Assembly: GCF_900186865.1 (NCBI RefSeq)
Contig: NZ_LT906480.1
Location: forward strand, 2,746,001 to 2,810,000
DNA length: 64,000 nt
Source: Stenotrophomonas maltophilia
GTDB taxonomy: Bacteria; Pseudomonadota; Gammaproteobacteria; Xanthomonadales; Xanthomonadaceae
Direction: 5' to 3'
A program made the position numbers and the translations under genes. This document shows, piece by piece, positions 63,133 through 64,000 of the stretch. The notes under the pieces were generated by a model. That model was not told where the DNA came from, made no database searches, and saw only the letters and a list, made by a program, of their open reading frames with translations. Every line of letters starts with the position of its first letter. Position 1 is the first letter of the stretch.

Positions 63133-63462
63133 TCAGCGCCGTGAATGCAGCACGGTGCGCTGGCGCATCGCGTTGAATTCCTGCTCCACCTGCTGGATGT
63201 CTTCGGCCTGGAAACCGGCCGCATCCAGCAGCTGGTCGGCGGCAGCGGCGGCCAGCGGATCATCGTCACGCTGGCGCCAGCAGCGCGCCGGCAGGAAATA
63301 GCCCACCTCGCTGCGCCCGCGCATGATCACCACCGGCCGGCCTGCATACAGCAGGAACTCGGCCAGGTGCTGGCGCAGGCCCTCGACGGAAACATAGGCC
63401 GGCCCAACACCCAGCATCTGGCTGGACGGTTCGGGACTCTCGAACAGCTTGCGACGGCTCAT
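63133..63462 (-). CDS. Small Phd-fold-like protein without adjacent toxin
   Basis: 109 residues; AGGAGG precedes the ATG at 63462. The segment YVSVEGLRQHLAEFLLYAGRPVVIMRGRSEVGYFLPA follows the Phd/YefM pattern, quoted here in parts as YVSVEGLRQHLAEFL and GRPVVIMRGRSEVGYFLPA. The C-terminal half (DDPLAAAAADQLLDAAGFQAE) is helical. No toxin-like gene adjoins it, so an orphan antitoxin or unrelated regulator. Weak family call. Confidence 0.55.
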   Translation of the reverse strand: MSRRKLFESPEPSSQMLGVGPAYVSVEGLRQHLAEFLLYAGRPVVIMRGRSEVGYFLPARCWRQRDDDPLAAAAADQLLDAAGFQAEDIQQVEQEFNAMRQRTVLHSRR

Positions 63463-63559
63463 CCACTCCTCCTTTTGAACAACGCGTGGTCTCCTTTCCT
63501 TAGACGGGCGCATCGCTGCGCCCCCGCCACGCACTACGTGATCCGCATCACGCCGCCAC

Positions 63560-64000
63560 TCAGAAGCCGGTGTTGAACTCCAGCTGGAACACGTCGATCG
63601 ACAGCGGCGCACCGGACACTTCCTTGGCCGCCATCCACTTGCCGCTGATCCAGCTGCGCGCGTCCAGCGCGTAGGCACCGCCCACGTAGTAGCCGCGGGC
63701 GTTGGTACCGCCCAGGTGGAAGTTCGGATCGTTGTAGCCGTCCGGCAGCGCATCGGCCTCGATGTGCTTGTAGCCCAGCAGCGCCTGCCACTGACCCTTC
63801 TCCTTCAGCTCGGTGGCTCCGAAGGTGGCCTGCACCATCCAGGCGGTGTCGCCGCTGCGGAAGGTGTCGATGCTGGCGGTACCGCCGGCGCCGTAGTTGT
63901 TGACGATGCCGTTCTGGGCGCGGCTGAACATGGCCTGCTTGTCGTAGGCCAGGTTGCGGATGTAATCGCCGTCCAGGCGCAGACCGACGCCCTGTGCCAG
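63560..64000 (-). CDS. Putative porin (Porin_5-like), C-terminal part
   Basis: About 146 C-terminal residues; the frame is open at the right edge. The sequence alternates as in outer-membrane strands and ends in Phe (VFQLEFNTGF). Landmarks are DYIRNLAYDKQ, GDTAWMVQATFG, LGYKHIEADALPDGYNDPNFHLGGTN and the strand GYYVGGAYALDARSWISGKWM, matching the putative-porin family. Transported substrate cannot be read. A GGGCGCA-TCGC-TGCGCCC hairpin lies downstream at 63506-63523. Confidence 0.8.
   Translation of the reverse strand: MAQGVGLRLDGDYIRNLAYDKQAMFSRAQNGIVNNYGAGGTASIDTFRSGDTAWMVQATFGATELKEKGQWQALLGYKHIEADALPDGYNDPNFHLGGTNARGYYVGGAYALDARSWISGKWMAAKEVSGAPLSIDVFQLEFNTGF

Overview
The window looks like a chromosomal segment of a Stenotrophomonas maltophilia complex strain. 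Three things point there: a complete subclass B3 metallo-beta-lactamase that reads as the species-typical L1 enzyme, many GTAG-headed palindromes of the SMAG repeat type, and a high-GC xanthomonad gene set (CopL, many TonB receptors, HME-RND metal efflux). I saw no rRNA, tRNA, CRISPR array, insertion sequence or integrase, so it reads as ordinary chromosome with accessory cassettes.

Layout. 1-3.4 kb: a TelA-like / DUF6384-like / Ser-rich coiled-coil module. 3.4-4.9 kb: LtrA and a small membrane protein. 5.1-8.96 kb: an ECF sigma / FecR / TonB-receptor operon, followed directly by blaL1 (9.06-9.93 kb). 10.0-11.1 kb: DUF411 protein and CopL. 11.2-15.6 kb: a DUF4034-like secreted protein, an FdhF/YdeP molybdoenzyme and FdhD. 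15.6-18 kb: an AhpD-like/AraC pair bounded on both sides by SMAG-containing tandem duplications. 18-20.1 kb: a DHA2 drug-efflux pump with its TetR regulator and a 30-bp palindromic operator. 20.2-25.1 kb: a zinc-starvation cluster (DUF2796/ZrgA, ABC transporter, two DUF3299 lipoproteins, divergent MerC-like protein) around a probable Zur box. 25.4-29.4 kb: LysR and a dkgB / luciferase-like / cyclase / MoaF-related operon. 29.5-32.9 kb: copCD and a heavy-metal two-component system. 33-34.9 kb: LysR and SDR. 35-42.6 kb: a CzcCBA-type efflux operon divergent from its own two-component system. 42.7-48.5 kb: GH92 glycosidase, thioredoxin-like protein, host-attachment-type protein, ProP-like transporter and a secreted protein. 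48.6-49.6 kb: a Phd-antitoxin/zeta-kinase pair. 49.7-51.7 kb: an HWE-type kinase with a stand-alone receiver. 51.8-59.0 kb: a Slam (type XI secretion) / hemophilin-like / TonB-receptor / FecR / ECF sigma locus. 59.2-63.5 kb: LysR, pirin, two isochorismatase-fold hydrolases, OsmC-like protein and a small Phd-like protein. The right edge holds the 3' part of a putative porin.

The most notable system is the Slam/hemophilin-like locus, which appears to couple a secreted TbpB-fold hemophore candidate, its outer-membrane exporter and a large STN-type receptor to dedicated FecIR signalling. Also notable are the Zur-type bidirectional promoter only 31 bp long, four 11-bp-phased TTGC repeats in front of the metal-efflux regulator, and SMAG repeats that supply stop codons, extend coding ends and mark two duplications that copied gene tails. 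All function calls come from reading translated sequence and family knowledge; no database search was run.
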